Below are positions 1 to 8,015 of a stretch of 25,185 nucleotides of DNA, one piece after another. Made by a program: the position numbers and the translations under genes. Origin of the DNA: Gammaproteobacteria bacterium RIFCSPHIGHO2_12_FULL_37_34 (GTDB lineage: Bacteria; Pseudomonadota; Gammaproteobacteria; DSM-16500); NCBI GenBank assembly GCA_001801495.1, contig MGXW01000084.1, positions 1 through 25,185 of the forward strand, read 5' to 3'. Under the pieces are notes generated by a model. That model did not search any database. It worked only from the letters and a program-made list of their open reading frames with translations, and had not been told where the DNA came from. Each line of letters starts with the position of its first letter. Positions within the stretch are counted from its first letter, which is position 1.

Positions 1-45
1 TGATAGTGTGGATTCATCCATGCCAAAGTCGGTCATCGCCAGGCT
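1..45 (+). rRNA. rrf: 5S rRNA, 3' end only
   Basis: The first ~45 bases match the 3' end of gammaproteobacterial 5S rRNA as I know it: GATAGTGTGG near the start, a CATCC-ATG turn, then GTCATCGCCAGGC closing the terminal helix (E. coli has GGTAGTGTGG...ACTGCCAGGC). The rest of the gene, and presumably 23S and 16S, lies upstream of the window. An intrinsic terminator follows within about 10 bases, as expected for the end of an rRNA operon. No reading frame here fits a protein better. Confidence 0.85.
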
Positions 46-55
46 TTTATCCCTA

Positions 56-92
56 AAACCCCTGCCTAATAAAAATTAGCAGGGTTTTTTTT
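56..92 (+). terminator. Intrinsic terminator of the rRNA operon
   Basis: Arms AAACCCCTGC and GCAGGGTTT pair around an AT-rich loop that can itself pair (CTAAT/ATTAG), and a run of T follows (about 84-92). The position directly behind the 5S 3' end fits a rho-independent terminator on the plus strand. Confidence 0.85.
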
Positions 93-126
93 TAGCACGA
101 GAATAGAGTCATTTTTTCAAAAACAC

Positions 127-157
127 TTGCAGAACAACTAGCACTTTAAGCTAGAAT
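127..157 (+). promoter_or_regulatory. Possible glnA promoter (weak match)
   Basis: TTGCAG (127-132) and TAGAAT (152-157) are separated by 19 bases, longer than the preferred 17. I see no GG-N10-GC sigma54 element, although many proteobacterial glnA genes use one. Assignment is tentative. Confidence 0.3.
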
Positions 158-161
158 AACC

Positions 162-184
162 GAGAATGTTCAATGAATATTCTC
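162..184. promoter_or_regulatory. Inverted repeat upstream of glnA
   Basis: GAGAAT (162-167) and ATTCTC (179-184) are inverted around 11 bases, between the putative -10 and the ribosome binding site. It could be an operator or a small leader hairpin; nothing in the sequence decides which. Confidence 0.25.
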
Positions 185-203
185 ATAAATAGGGGCAGCT
201 AGC

Positions 204-1676
204 ATGAATATGCAGGTGAAAGAACAAGCAACAAAAAAAACACTTATTTCGCGTACTGGTACCAATAGTAATATGGAAATCAAACGATTAATCAATGAAA
301 ACCAGGTGGAATTTGTTGATTTGCGTTTCACTGATTTGCGTGGTAAAGAGCATCATGTGACTATCCCCGAGAACAAAGTAGATGATAATTTTTTTAAATA
401 TGGCAAAGCTTTCGATGGTTCTTCTTTATGTGGTTGGCAAGAGATTAATGAATCTGATCTTTTGCTTATGCCTGATACAAGCACTGCTATTATGGATCCT
501 TTCTGCGAAGCTCCAACGCTGATTATTCGCTGTGATATCTATGATCCTAGTACACAAGCTTCTTATATTTGTGATCCTCGAGCGGTTGCCCGTCGAGTGG
601 AGGCTTATATTAAGGCTAGTGGTATTGCTGAGACATGCAATTTTGGTCAAGAAGTAGAATTTTTTATATTTGATGATGTTCGTTGGGATGTGCAAATGAA
701 TGGTTGCTTTTATAAAGTAGATTCTGAAGAAGCAAGCTGGAATACAGGCACCTTAATGGAAAATGGCAATTTGGGCCATAGACCACGCATTAAAGGTGGT
801 TATTTCCCAGTTCCTCCTGTTGACTCTTCGCACGATTTACGTAGTGCTATGTGTCACAGTTTAGAAGCAATGGGATTAGTGCCTGAGGTTCATCATCATG
901 AAGTGGCTACTTGTGGACAGAATGAAATTACAACTCGTTATAGTACTTTGCTGCGTAAATGTGATGAAATGTTAATTTTCAAATATGTTGTGCAAAATGT
1001 TGCGCATAATCATAATAAATCAGTTACTTTTATGCCTAAACCATTGGTTGGTGATAATGGTAGTGGTTTGCATTGTCATCAATCTCTTTCATCAAAAGAA
1101 GGTAAAAATCTTTTTGCAGGTAAGGAGTATGCTGGTTTATCTGACATGGCACTCTATTATATCGGCGGTATTATTAAACACGCTCGTGCTTTAAACGCTT
1201 TTACTAACCCGAGTACCAATAGTTATAAACGTCTTGTTCCTGGTTTTGAAGCGCCAGTGACCATGGTTTATTCTGAAGGAAATCGCTCAGCTGGTATTCG
1301 TATTCCTCATGTGTTTAATGAAAAAGAAAAACGCATTGAAGCGCGTTTTCCTGATGCGATGGCGAATCCTTATTTGGCTTTTTCAGCGATGGTGATGGCA
1401 GGATTAGATGGTATTAAAAATAAAATTCATCCTGGTAAAGCGATAGATGAAAATTTATATGATTTACCACCCGCAAAAGTAAAATCTTTTCCGAACTTGT
1501 GTTCTTCATTAGAACAAGCTTTAGATCATCTTGAAAAAGATCAAGTTTTTTTACTAGAAAGTGGTGTATTTAATAAAAAATTAATTCAATCATATGTTGC
1601 AATTAAGCGTGAAGAAGTCACTCGTTTAAACATGACCACGCACCCCATTGAATTTGATCTTTACTATAGTTTGTAA
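204..1676 (+). CDS. glnA: Glutamine synthetase type I
   Basis: Makes glutamine from glutamate, ammonia and ATP in the cytosol as a dodecamer. The 490-residue protein carries the class I signatures: VEFVDLRFTD (about 35-44), FDGSS (70-74), the metal-binding acidic pair E150/E152 in GQEVEFF, HHE and NEITT (233-241), GSGLHCH (286-292), NRSAGIRIP (360-368) and the adenylylation-type site NLYDLPP with Y419. GlnE control is therefore plausible. The start at 204 has a good AGGGGC ribosome site (191-196). The family normally begins near the internal Met24 (273), which has no ribosome site, so the 23-residue N-terminal extension is probably real. It contains a run of eight A (233-240). The next gene starts 6 bases after the stop, suggesting co-transcription with xthA. 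Confidence 0.95.
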   Translation: MNMQVKEQATKKTLISRTGTNSNMEIKRLINENQVEFVDLRFTDLRGKEHHVTIPENKVDDNFFKYGKAFDGSSLCGWQEINESDLLLMPDTSTAIMDPFCEAPTLIIRCDIYDPSTQASYICDPRAVARRVEAYIKASGIAETCNFGQEVEFFIFDDVRWDVQMNGCFYKVDSEEASWNTGTLMENGNLGHRPRIKGGYFPVPPVDSSHDLRSAMCHSLEAMGLVPEVHHHEVATCGQNEITTRYSTLLRKCDEMLIFKYVVQNVAHNHNKSVTFMPKPLVGDNGSGLHCHQSLSSKEGKNLFAGKEYAGLSDMALYYIGGIIKHARALNAFTNPSTNSYKRLVPGFEAPVTMVYSEGNRSAGIRIPHVFNEKEKRIEARFPDAMANPYLAFSAMVMAGLDGIKNKIHPGKAIDENLYDLPPAKVKSFPNLCSSLEQALDHLEKDQVFLLESGVFNKKLIQSYVAIKREEVTRLNMTTHPIEFDLYYSL

Positions 1677-1682
1677 AAAGCG

Positions 1683-2453
1683 ATGACTTTTAAAATTGCG
1701 ACGTGGAATGTGAATTCATTGCGGGTACGTTTGCCGCACGTGCTAACCTGGTTGCAAGATATGCAGCCAGATGTGTTGGCGTTGCAAGAAATTAAATTAC
1801 CTGATTCTGAATTTCCATTTGAAGCAATTCAAGAAGCAGGTTACACAGCAGTGTGCTCGGGTCAACGCACGTATAACGGTGTTGCGATTATTAGTCGTCA
1901 AGCAGTCAGTGAAGTCATGACTGATTTTCCAGGATATGAAGATCAGCAACGCCGTGTTTTAGGGGTTACATTGAATGATATCCGAATATTAAATATCTAT
2001 ATTCCAAATGGCGAGAGTATTCTATCGGAAAAATACCAATATAAACTACGCTGGTTAAAAAATTTTGATAACTTTCTTAAAAATGAATTAAGAAAATATC
2101 CTAAATTAATTGTAGTAGGTGACTTTAATATTGCACCTGATGAAATCGATGTACATGATCCTAAACTTTGGCAAGGGCAAGTATTATTTAGTGACTTAGA
2201 AAGACAAGCATTTCGCGAGATGTTGCAAGCAGGTTTTAGTGATTGCTTTCGTCAAATGAATAGGACAGAGAAAAAATTTTCTTGGTGGGATTATCGTTTA
2301 AATGCTTATCGACGTAATCTTGGATTACGTATTGATCATATCTTAGCAAGTACGGCGCTCTCATTAAAATGCCATCATTGTTCAATTGATACTGCTCCCC
2401 GTGCTTGGGAGCGCCCTTCTGATCATGCGCCGGTTGTTGCGGAGTTTAAGTGA
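1683..2453 (+). CDS. xthA: Exodeoxyribonuclease III (AP endonuclease, EEP family)
   Basis: Base-excision-repair nuclease that incises DNA at abasic sites and has 3'-5' exonuclease activity. The 256 residues cover the whole endonuclease/exonuclease/phosphatase fold with catalytic motifs in order: N9 (TWNVN), E36 (LQEIK), Y107 (IYIPNG), D147/N149 (GDFNIAP), D218 (RIDHIL) and D247-H248 (SDHAP). It resembles the ExoA/NExo subgroup more than the longer E. coli XthA start. It begins 6 bases after glnA with only a weak ribosome site, so translation may be coupled to glnA. It ends 4 bases before the stop of the convergent ATPase gene, with no terminator visible between them. Confidence 0.92.
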   Translation: MTFKIATWNVNSLRVRLPHVLTWLQDMQPDVLALQEIKLPDSEFPFEAIQEAGYTAVCSGQRTYNGVAIISRQAVSEVMTDFPGYEDQQRRVLGVTLNDIRILNIYIPNGESILSEKYQYKLRWLKNFDNFLKNELRKYPKLIVVGDFNIAPDEIDVHDPKLWQGQVLFSDLERQAFREMLQAGFSDCFRQMNRTEKKFSWWDYRLNAYRRNLGLRIDHILASTALSLKCHHCSIDTAPRAWERPSDHAPVVAEFK

Positions 2454-2457
2454 TTTT

Positions 2458-3597
2458 TCAACTTACATTTTTTATCAAATGATGAAGATTAACAAGTTGC
2501 ACAATTAAATGACCATATTTTTTCTGGAAGGAAGTTGAAATGTCAGAGGCAACAACATAGTTATTTCCTTCAGGATATTGATCACGAAAAATCTTTAAAT
2601 TCCCAGGATCAAATTGATTACTTACCCATTTACATTCAATGACTGTTAATGCTTGAGAACGAGCTTTTCTTAAAATAAAATCGATTTCGTGTTTTTGTTT
2701 ATCACGCCAATAATATATTTTTTTTGTTTGTAAATGTGCTTGCAGTTCATTTAACACATAATGTTCCCATAGTAATCCAAGATCCTCACGTCGTAGCATT
2801 AACCAACCCTTTGCAAAGCAAATAAAGCCCGTATCAAATCCATATACTTTAGGTGCAGAAATAATTTCAGTTTGACGATGTGTATTAAATGGTTTAATGA
2901 TGTGGACCACATAAGTTGCTTCGAGTACATGTAGATAGTTAATGATGGTTTGCCTGCTTGCTTCACAAGGGATTGTAAATTTGGTTGCCTCAAAAATACC
3001 CCCGCTTTGCGCAAGCAATAATTCAGTAAATTTTTGGAAAGAAAATCTCTTTTCTAAGCGAAATAATTCTTGAATGTCTTTTGCCCAATAAGCATCAATC
3101 CATGATTGATATTCTTTTTCTAGTAATTTGTTACTCATGAAAAATGGTGGTAATCCGCCATGTAATAAACGATGTTGCAAATCAGTATTTTTAAACAATT
3201 TGTTTTCTTCATCGATCATTGGTGTAAGCCAGATATCAGATTTGCGCCCAGTAAGTGTGTCACCAAATTTGCTTGATGCACCTAACATGGAAGAGCCAGT
3301 TGCTAAGATATGGATGTTGGAATAATGATCAGCAGCCACTTTCAGAATTTCAGATGGGTTAGGTAATCGATGTATTTCATCCAAAACGATCCGCTTTGTT
3401 TTACGAGTTTCAAAGAAGCTTTCACAATCATTAAGTTGTTGACGAACTCGTGGTAACTCACAATCAAAATACTCCATGCCAGGTAAGCTACGGCATAGGT
3501 GTGTTTTTCCAACACGTCGTACACCAGATAACCAGATGACGGAATGCTGTTGCCAAGCTTGTTCAAGTAGTTGTGACCAAAATATCCGTTTTATCAT
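2458..3597 (-). CDS. AAA ATPase with C-terminal DUF4143
   Basis: A 379-residue member of the AAA_14/DUF4143 family, common in bacteria and of unknown cellular role. Visible parts are Walker A GVRRVGKT (25-32), Walker B IVLDE (70-74), a sensor-like LATGSS (98-103), then the DUF4143 region with winged-helix-like content. A C-terminal segment EIDFIL...VIECKW looks like the restriction-endonuclease-type E-x-K motif often seen in this family. Several members are suspected of roles in mobile or defence contexts, but nothing here proves that. The start codon is the first base pairs of a 23-bp inverted repeat (3595-3649), so translation initiation may be blocked by RNA structure. No ribosome site is evident outside the hairpin. 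Confidence 0.85.
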   Translation of the reverse strand: MIKRIFWSQLLEQAWQQHSVIWLSGVRRVGKTHLCRSLPGMEYFDCELPRVRQQLNDCESFFETRKTKRIVLDEIHRLPNPSEILKVAADHYSNIHILATGSSMLGASSKFGDTLTGRKSDIWLTPMIDEENKLFKNTDLQHRLLHGGLPPFFMSNKLLEKEYQSWIDAYWAKDIQELFRLEKRFSFQKFTELLLAQSGGIFEATKFTIPCEASRQTIINYLHVLEATYVVHIIKPFNTHRQTEIISAPKVYGFDTGFICFAKGWLMLRREDLGLLWEHYVLNELQAHLQTKKIYYWRDKQKHEIDFILRKARSQALTVIECKWVSNQFDPGNLKIFRDQYPEGNNYVVASDISTSFQKKYGHLIVQLVNLHHLIKNVS

Positions 3598-3649
3598 AAG
3601 CCATCATAATAGCGTTTAGTATTACCAAACGCTATTATGATGGCTTATG
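3595..3649. repeat. 23-bp perfect inverted repeat over a start codon
   Basis: Arms 3595-3617 and 3627-3649 are exactly complementary over 23 bp with a 9-base loop. The left arm starts with the ATG (read on the minus strand) of the DUF4143 ATPase, so in its mRNA the start codon and the preceding ~50 bases fold into one hairpin. There is no T-run typical of a terminator. It may be a small palindromic insertion or a translational switch. Confidence 0.85.
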
Positions 3650-3748
3650 GTTAAAAATTCAAGCGAAAAATGATATACCATTACATTGCTAGAATGACAA
3701 TCCAGTAAATTTTGGGTACAAAATCAGTCCAGTAATTCTCGGCAAGAA

Positions 3749-4861
3749 TTAATAGGGTTTAGATCTGTAATGAACTTGATAATCGTCAATGTTTATTTTT
3801 CTTGTTGAGTTTGAGCGAGCACTTTTTGCCGAATGAAAAAATAAAGTATGATTAAACACATCATCAGTTGCAGACTGCTTTTTTAAGGAAGCAACAAAAG
3901 TTGTTGAGCAAGGAACTTCTTGAGTTGCGCAACGTATGGATCCACCTGAGCGATGAAAAGCATCAAATTCAACTTCTTCAATTGCAATCCCATGTATTTT
4001 TTGTTTAATTTGGTTAATAGTAGATAAGGTAAGAGAATGAGCTGGAATAAACATAATATCTTGGCGGGCCTCATTGGTAACAAGAACAGCATTTGCACCA
4101 AATGCAGCAGCTTCTTTTTCAGTAATTAGAATTAAGTGATCTGCATCATATAATTGCCTAATCCTTTTCCTACTGGATATTGTCATGGTAGCCGTTTCAT
4201 GAATCAGGGCTGGCCACTCTAGTGATGTAGGGTCGTTGGGATCGCTTTTTTCGATAATACGATCACCCTGTTTATTAGTTTGATATTCTCCTTCATAGAC
4301 CAAAGCGAAATCATGAAATAAAGGTAAAAAGCAACAATCTAGGTGATAATATCTTGGTTGCAATAACTCGATAGGCACAACAATGAATTGTTCGCCAATT
4401 AAATTATGAATGCTTTGAGCAGCAGATGGGTCATTGCGATGACCATATCCAACAAAAAATAATTTTCTACCAGGTGCTTGTCTAATATCGCCGCCTTCAA
4501 ATTTTAATGGTTGATTATTTGATGATATGTGTTTTATGTTCGCTTGTAAAATTCCTATGGCTTGTGTTATTGCAAGGCGTTCTTCACCATGACGCTGTTT
4601 ATTGACAAAATTCCCGGGAATAAAATTTAATTTCGTATCAAAGAAAAACTGGCCGGTATCAGTAGCAAAAACCTCGTCTGTTTTATGACCAATCATTCCA
4701 TTATCTAATATACCTTTTTCAAAGAGTAAGGTAAAACAAGGGATGTTATATTTGCGATAGGCATTCACTAATTTTTTGTGCTGTTCAATGGCTAGGCGCT
4801 TAAGTTCCGCTTTTTTGGTATTAAAATAGTCATCAATATATTTTTTTTTAATATTTCCCAA
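3749..4861 (-). CDS. Amidinotransferase/dimethylargininase-like protein, catalytic body (frameshifted)
   Basis: Main part of a guanidino-modifying enzyme of the DDAH/arginine deiminase/amidinotransferase superfamily. Such enzymes hydrolyse arginine or methylated arginine through a cysteine intermediate. Visible motifs are ATDTGQFFFD (early strand), FEGGD, the His motif YHLDCCFLPL, and SGGSIRCATQEVPC near the end with the probable nucleophile C311. About 59 residues follow the Cys, a longer tail than in typical DDAH. The ATG at 4861 is probably not a true start: the N-terminal blade of the fold is encoded just upstream in another frame (4792-5127), separated by a run of nine A. Either the gene is a recent pseudogene or slippage on the A-run restores it. 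It follows an amino-acid permease on the same strand, which suggests uptake followed by breakdown of arginine-like substrates (inference). Confidence 0.75.
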   Translation of the reverse strand: MGNIKKKYIDDYFNTKKAELKRLAIEQHKKLVNAYRKYNIPCFTLLFEKGILDNGMIGHKTDEVFATDTGQFFFDTKLNFIPGNFVNKQRHGEERLAITQAIGILQANIKHISSNNQPLKFEGGDIRQAPGRKLFFVGYGHRNDPSAAQSIHNLIGEQFIVVPIELLQPRYYHLDCCFLPLFHDFALVYEGEYQTNKQGDRIIEKSDPNDPTSLEWPALIHETATMTISSRKRIRQLYDADHLILITEKEAAAFGANAVLVTNEARQDIMFIPAHSLTLSTINQIKQKIHGIAIEEVEFDAFHRSGGSIRCATQEVPCSTTFVASLKKQSATDDVFNHTLFFHSAKSARSNSTRKINIDDYQVHYRSKPY

Positions 4862-5127
4862 GCAGCTGGGTTTATCTGATTATTTTCGTATGTCTGATGA
4901 ATACAATCTTCAGCAGACCTTTCCCAATAATGAATGGTCTCAGCCATATAGGGATTGTCAATTGTATCCACCGAAAAGTAAGTTGGATTTCTTACAATCA
5001 CAATACGATTCACTTCAGACTTTTTAATTGAATGAAATTTTAGTGGCGGTGTTTGGTGATGAGCTGTATTAACTTGTGTTAGGCTGTTTTTGAAATCTTT
5101 GTTTTTTATTATATTTTTGCGTTGCAT
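4792..5127 (-). pseudogene. N-terminal fragment of the amidinotransferase/DDAH-like gene, out of frame with the body
   Basis: The 111-residue frame contains the hallmark first strand and loop of DDAH/amidinotransferase proteins: RIVIVRNPTYFSVDTIDNPYM followed by NPAAWEILKK. After that the frame runs on into unrelated residues and stops, while the family-like sequence (KYIDDYFNTKKAELKRLA) continues in the frame of the downstream 370-residue ORF. The switch falls at nine consecutive T on the plus strand (4841-4849). One extra A in the mRNA (A10), or two fewer (A7), would fuse the two into one protein of about 480 residues. Residues 1-30 before the first strand are polar and look disordered. Assembly error at the homopolymer is an alternative explanation. 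Confidence 0.7.
4841..4849 (-). other. Nine-base A-run at the frameshift (possible slippage site)
   Basis: Nine T on the plus strand give A9 in the mRNA exactly where the reading frame of the amidinotransferase-like gene breaks. RNA polymerase slippage on A tracts of this length is known to rescue genes in AT-rich endosymbionts. A +1 slip would restore EILKKKYIDD across the junction. Confidence 0.55.
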
Positions 5128-5235
5128 TTGTTTTTGCTCTCAAAAAGTTCGGGTAAAGTCCCGCTCACATTTAATTAGCACTCTGTTTTTCAATAGTTTT
5201 TATTAAAGAGCGGCCGGTTTTTACACAAGCCCTTG

Positions 5236-6660
5236 TCAATGCACAGATTGATTAATCATCTCAGCATCAGTCAATTTTATTCGGTTAGTTATATATTGAT
5301 ATAAGTAAAAATATAATATGGGTGAAATCATTAATATCATTGCTCCACCAAAAATAACATGATAAGGCACAGTCGTACCAATATTAATGTTGGCAGGCTG
5401 AAAGAATCCAACAATAAGCGCAATTGAACAACCTAACAATCCTAACAAACAAGCAAACTGATATCCTAATGTGCCGCCAGGAATTTTAAAGGCGCTAGGA
5501 ATGTGATGAACGTGGTAAGTAAGTGCAAGTGCAGCAACAAACATTAATACATACATGAGAACATACAATTGGGTACTAAGATCAGTAAGTAACCAATAAG
5601 TACTGTTGATGCTTGGAACAAGTAAGAATAAAAGGCTCAAAATGAACGTAAAAAATGCTTGCGTATACAACAAATTTATGGGTGCTCCATGACGATTAGT
5701 TTTGGCGAAAAACGGTGGTAGGAACCCGAATTCAACAGCTTGTAATAATCCTCTTGTTGGTGAAATAATCCAACTAATAATGCCACCAAAACAGCCAATT
5801 AATAACATCAAAATTACAACGGGTAATAAGCTATCCAAATGAAATGCTTTAAGAAAATAAGAAAACGTTTCAGCAATTCCATTCACTAGACCAATCTGAT
5901 TAGTTTGTAATACAAATGCAATGGTTAAAGCACCAAAAAATATGGTTGTCATGACGATGATGACTGAAATAGCTAAAGCTTTAGGAAAAGTACGTTGTGG
6001 ATGATGTACATCACGAATATGAACAGTAGCTAATTCTGTTCCCAGAAAGGATGTGACAATAGCTGTTAATGATATCCAGCTACTGGTTTTAGAAAAATGT
6101 GGGATGATATCAGACCATGTTAAATGCAATTGCAATGGCTTGCCAGATATTAGCCAAATCAACCCCAATATAATAATAAAAACAATAGGAATCATTGTGC
6201 CGATAATTGCACATAAACTACTGATACGTGCTGATACATGTATTCCTTTTGAATTAATCCAGGTCAACAATACATTTAAGAAAAGCATAACCGAAATAAG
6301 ATAGAATTTATTTGTTGCCAATTCAGAGTTAATTAAATAAGCAGAGGTTCCAGCAAGGAAAGATAAAATGGTTGGTAGCCATATTAATGTGTTTATCCAT
6401 TGTAGCCAGATTGCTAAAAATGCAATTTTTTCACCGAATGCACGTTTAACCCAAGAGTAAACACCACCATGCTGGGGCCAGCAGGCAGACAGGGTGGCTG
6501 AAATAAGTGCAATTGGAATTAAAAACAGAATTGCTGATACGACAAAAAAGAAAAATAGTGAGTTTCCGAATAAAGCTGTTGCAGGTAAATTTCTTATGCT
6601 ATCAATTGCACCAGTAATAAGAAAAATGAGTGTGATAGTTCTTATTCCTTTTGTTTCCAT
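5236..6660 (-). CDS. APC-superfamily amino-acid permease (GadC-like)
   Basis: Integral membrane transporter for amino acids or related amines; about twelve hydrophobic segments are spread along the 474 residues. The N-terminal GIRTITLIFLITGAIDSIRNLP, the WPQHGGVYSWVKRAFG loop after TM2 and the long hydrophobic C-terminal half fit the glutamate:GABA antiporter-like branch of the APC superfamily; the substrate cannot be told. The longer frame from a TTG at 6684 is possible, but the ATG at 6660 has a GAGG ribosome site five bases upstream (6666-6669), so I prefer it. A good promoter lies at 6703-6731. The amidinotransferase-like gene follows 108 bases downstream on the same strand, consistent with a transport-catabolism operon. 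Confidence 0.88.
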   Translation of the reverse strand: METKGIRTITLIFLITGAIDSIRNLPATALFGNSLFFFFVVSAILFLIPIALISATLSACWPQHGGVYSWVKRAFGEKIAFLAIWLQWINTLIWLPTILSFLAGTSAYLINSELATNKFYLISVMLFLNVLLTWINSKGIHVSARISSLCAIIGTMIPIVFIIILGLIWLISGKPLQLHLTWSDIIPHFSKTSSWISLTAIVTSFLGTELATVHIRDVHHPQRTFPKALAISVIIVMTTIFFGALTIAFVLQTNQIGLVNGIAETFSYFLKAFHLDSLLPVVILMLLIGCFGGIISWIISPTRGLLQAVEFGFLPPFFAKTNRHGAPINLLYTQAFFTFILSLLFLLVPSINSTYWLLTDLSTQLYVLMYVLMFVAALALTYHVHHIPSAFKIPGGTLGYQFACLLGLLGCSIALIVGFFQPANINIGTTVPYHVIFGGAMILMISPILYFYLYQYITNRIKLTDAEMINQSVH

Positions 6661-6702
6661 AGGTGCCTCAAACCATCTCGCCAAAAAAATTTTGTGAAAT
6701 GG

Positions 6703-6731
6703 ATTCTATAGAGTCGTATTACCGAAGTCAA
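6703..6731 (-). promoter_or_regulatory. Sigma70-type promoter of the permease operon
   Basis: On the minus strand TTGACT (6731-6726) and TAGAAT (6708-6703) are spaced 17 bases apart, a near-consensus match. The predicted transcript start is about 35-40 bases ahead of the permease ATG. Confidence 0.65.
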
Positions 6732-6798
6732 ATTTCATGCTACATTAACTCGGGTATATGCTGATTAACAATCAAATGCAAAGGGATAGAGATCTAAT

Positions 6799-7785
6799 AT
6801 GAAATCGAATCAATTATTATTTGCCAATAGACAATCGTTAACTTGTGGGGCGGCTATGCCTCTACATGCTGACACATGCATCTATAAACATGTCAATGTA
6901 TTTAGCAATCAACCATTATGTGGAAATAGTTTGGCAGTGTTTTATCTTGGCCAATTTCCTGACGAAAGCCTCATGCTCCGGCTGACACAGGAAATGAAGC
7001 ACTATGAATCGATTTTTTTAACTAGAGAGTTACTTACTAACACCTTCAACGTGCGAATTTATAGTAAAGAAGAAGAGCTTGAATTTGCAGGTCACCCTAT
7101 TCTTGGGGCAGCAAGTGCATTACATGATTGGCTTATGCCCATGACAGATAGTAAGCAGGCATGGCGATTTTTACTTAGAAAAGTATCTATTCAAGTGACC
7201 ACCTCCTATCTGAATGATTGTTATCGTGCTGAAATGGATCAAGGTATACCTCATTTTGGAAAAATATTAACTAGCAATGAGTATCTACCGATTTTACATT
7301 TGTTAAATTTAAATGAAACAAACTTATACAAAGGATTACCTGTAACAGTAGTATCAACAGGATTTCCTTATTTAATTATTCCTCTTAAACAGGGATTAGA
7401 AAATGCTAAAATTCTTACTGAGGGTTTAGAAGAATTGTTAAAATTATATGCTGCAAAAGAAGTTTATGTATTTGATGTACAAAACCGTGAAGGAAGAAAT
7501 TGGAATAATCATGTGGGTACCGTTGAAGATAGTGCGACTGGGAGTGCAGCAGGAATTGTTGGCGCATATCTTGTTAAATATGGACAAGGAAAAATGAATA
7601 CGCCTATTGTCATTCACCAGGGTCGCTTTGTAAATCGACCAAGCGTGATGAGCGCGGTTGTTTTTGGCGATGAAAATAATATTTCATCTGTTCATGTATC
7701 GGGTGATAATTGTATCATTGCTGATGGAAAATTAGATGCGCGATTATTTCAAAAATATTTTATAAATAAAAAATTACAATTTTAG
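6799..7785 (+). CDS. PhzF-family epimerase/isomerase-like protein
   Basis: Member of the PhzF/diaminopimelate-epimerase-like fold (cofactor-free isomerases; several in phenazine or other specialised metabolism, most of unknown substrate). Family motifs: VNVFSNQPLCGNSLAVF (about 33-49), the acidic position in KHYESIFL (catalytic-Glu region), EFAGHPILGAA (95-105), and VEDSATGSAAG in the C-terminal half, a variant of the usual EDPATGSA. At 328 residues it is slightly long: about 20 residues precede the family start. An alternative ATG at 6856 follows a GGGG-rich stretch and would give a more typical length. It is divergent from the permease. A long AT-rich spacer and a new promoter separate it from the following operon. 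Substrate unknown. Confidence 0.85.
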   Translation: MKSNQLLFANRQSLTCGAAMPLHADTCIYKHVNVFSNQPLCGNSLAVFYLGQFPDESLMLRLTQEMKHYESIFLTRELLTNTFNVRIYSKEEELEFAGHPILGAASALHDWLMPMTDSKQAWRFLLRKVSIQVTTSYLNDCYRAEMDQGIPHFGKILTSNEYLPILHLLNLNETNLYKGLPVTVVSTGFPYLIIPLKQGLENAKILTEGLEELLKLYAAKEVYVFDVQNREGRNWNNHVGTVEDSATGSAAGIVGAYLVKYGQGKMNTPIVIHQGRFVNRPSVMSAVVFGDENNISSVHVSGDNCIIADGKLDARLFQKYFINKKLQF

Positions 7786-7814
7786 TAATTTAATAAATAA
7801 TAATTAATAAATGT

Positions 7815-7842
7815 TTGACATTTTTTTTTAATCTGCTATAAC
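7815..7842 (+). promoter_or_regulatory. Strong sigma70-type promoter of the oxidase-desaturase operon
   Basis: A perfect TTGACA (7815-7820) and TATAAC (7837-7842) with a 16-base T-rich spacer. Transcription would start near 7850, giving a leader of about 165 bases before the first large gene. The leader contains a small hairpin (TTGCGGT/ACC-GCAA, 7847-7864) and mini-ORFs. Confidence 0.75.
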
Positions 7843-7919
7843 AGCCTTGCGGTCTTACCAGCAAGAATTAACCTTAAGCCATGGCGGCTAAAATTAACTC
7901 AACTTAAAGGAGAAATAAT

Positions 7920-7937
7920 ATGGATACCATTAAATAG
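7920..7937 (+). CDS. Five-codon leader ORF (MDTIK) with optimal ribosome site
   Basis: AAAGGAG (7906-7912) is placed 7 bases before an ATG that reads M-D-T-I-K-TAG. This ribosome site is better than that of the following oxidase gene. Beyond the TAG the same frame stays open for 18 more codons (SLKNITRFIGSTACDIRL) to a second TAG at 7992-7994. Another mini-ORF, MAAKINST (7881-7907), ends inside the ribosome site. It could be a regulatory leader peptide, a remnant of a small gene broken by an amber codon, or chance. Confidence 0.35.
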   Translation: MDTIK

Positions 7938-8015
7938 TCATTGAAAAACATTACTCGGTTCATTGGCTCAACTGCTTGTGACATAAGACTATAGAATCCA
8001 TATGGAAGTTTACTA

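Noticed and set aside
1..36. Minus-strand frame reading M-T-D-F-G-M-D-E-S-T-L-S up to the window edge
   Set aside because: The same bases match the 3' end of 5S rRNA and are followed by a plus-strand terminator, so a protein start here is very unlikely.
3734..3750. AATTCT/AGAATT inverted repeat at the end of the amidinotransferase-like gene as a terminator
   Set aside because: Short AT-rich stem without a following T-run on the minus strand.
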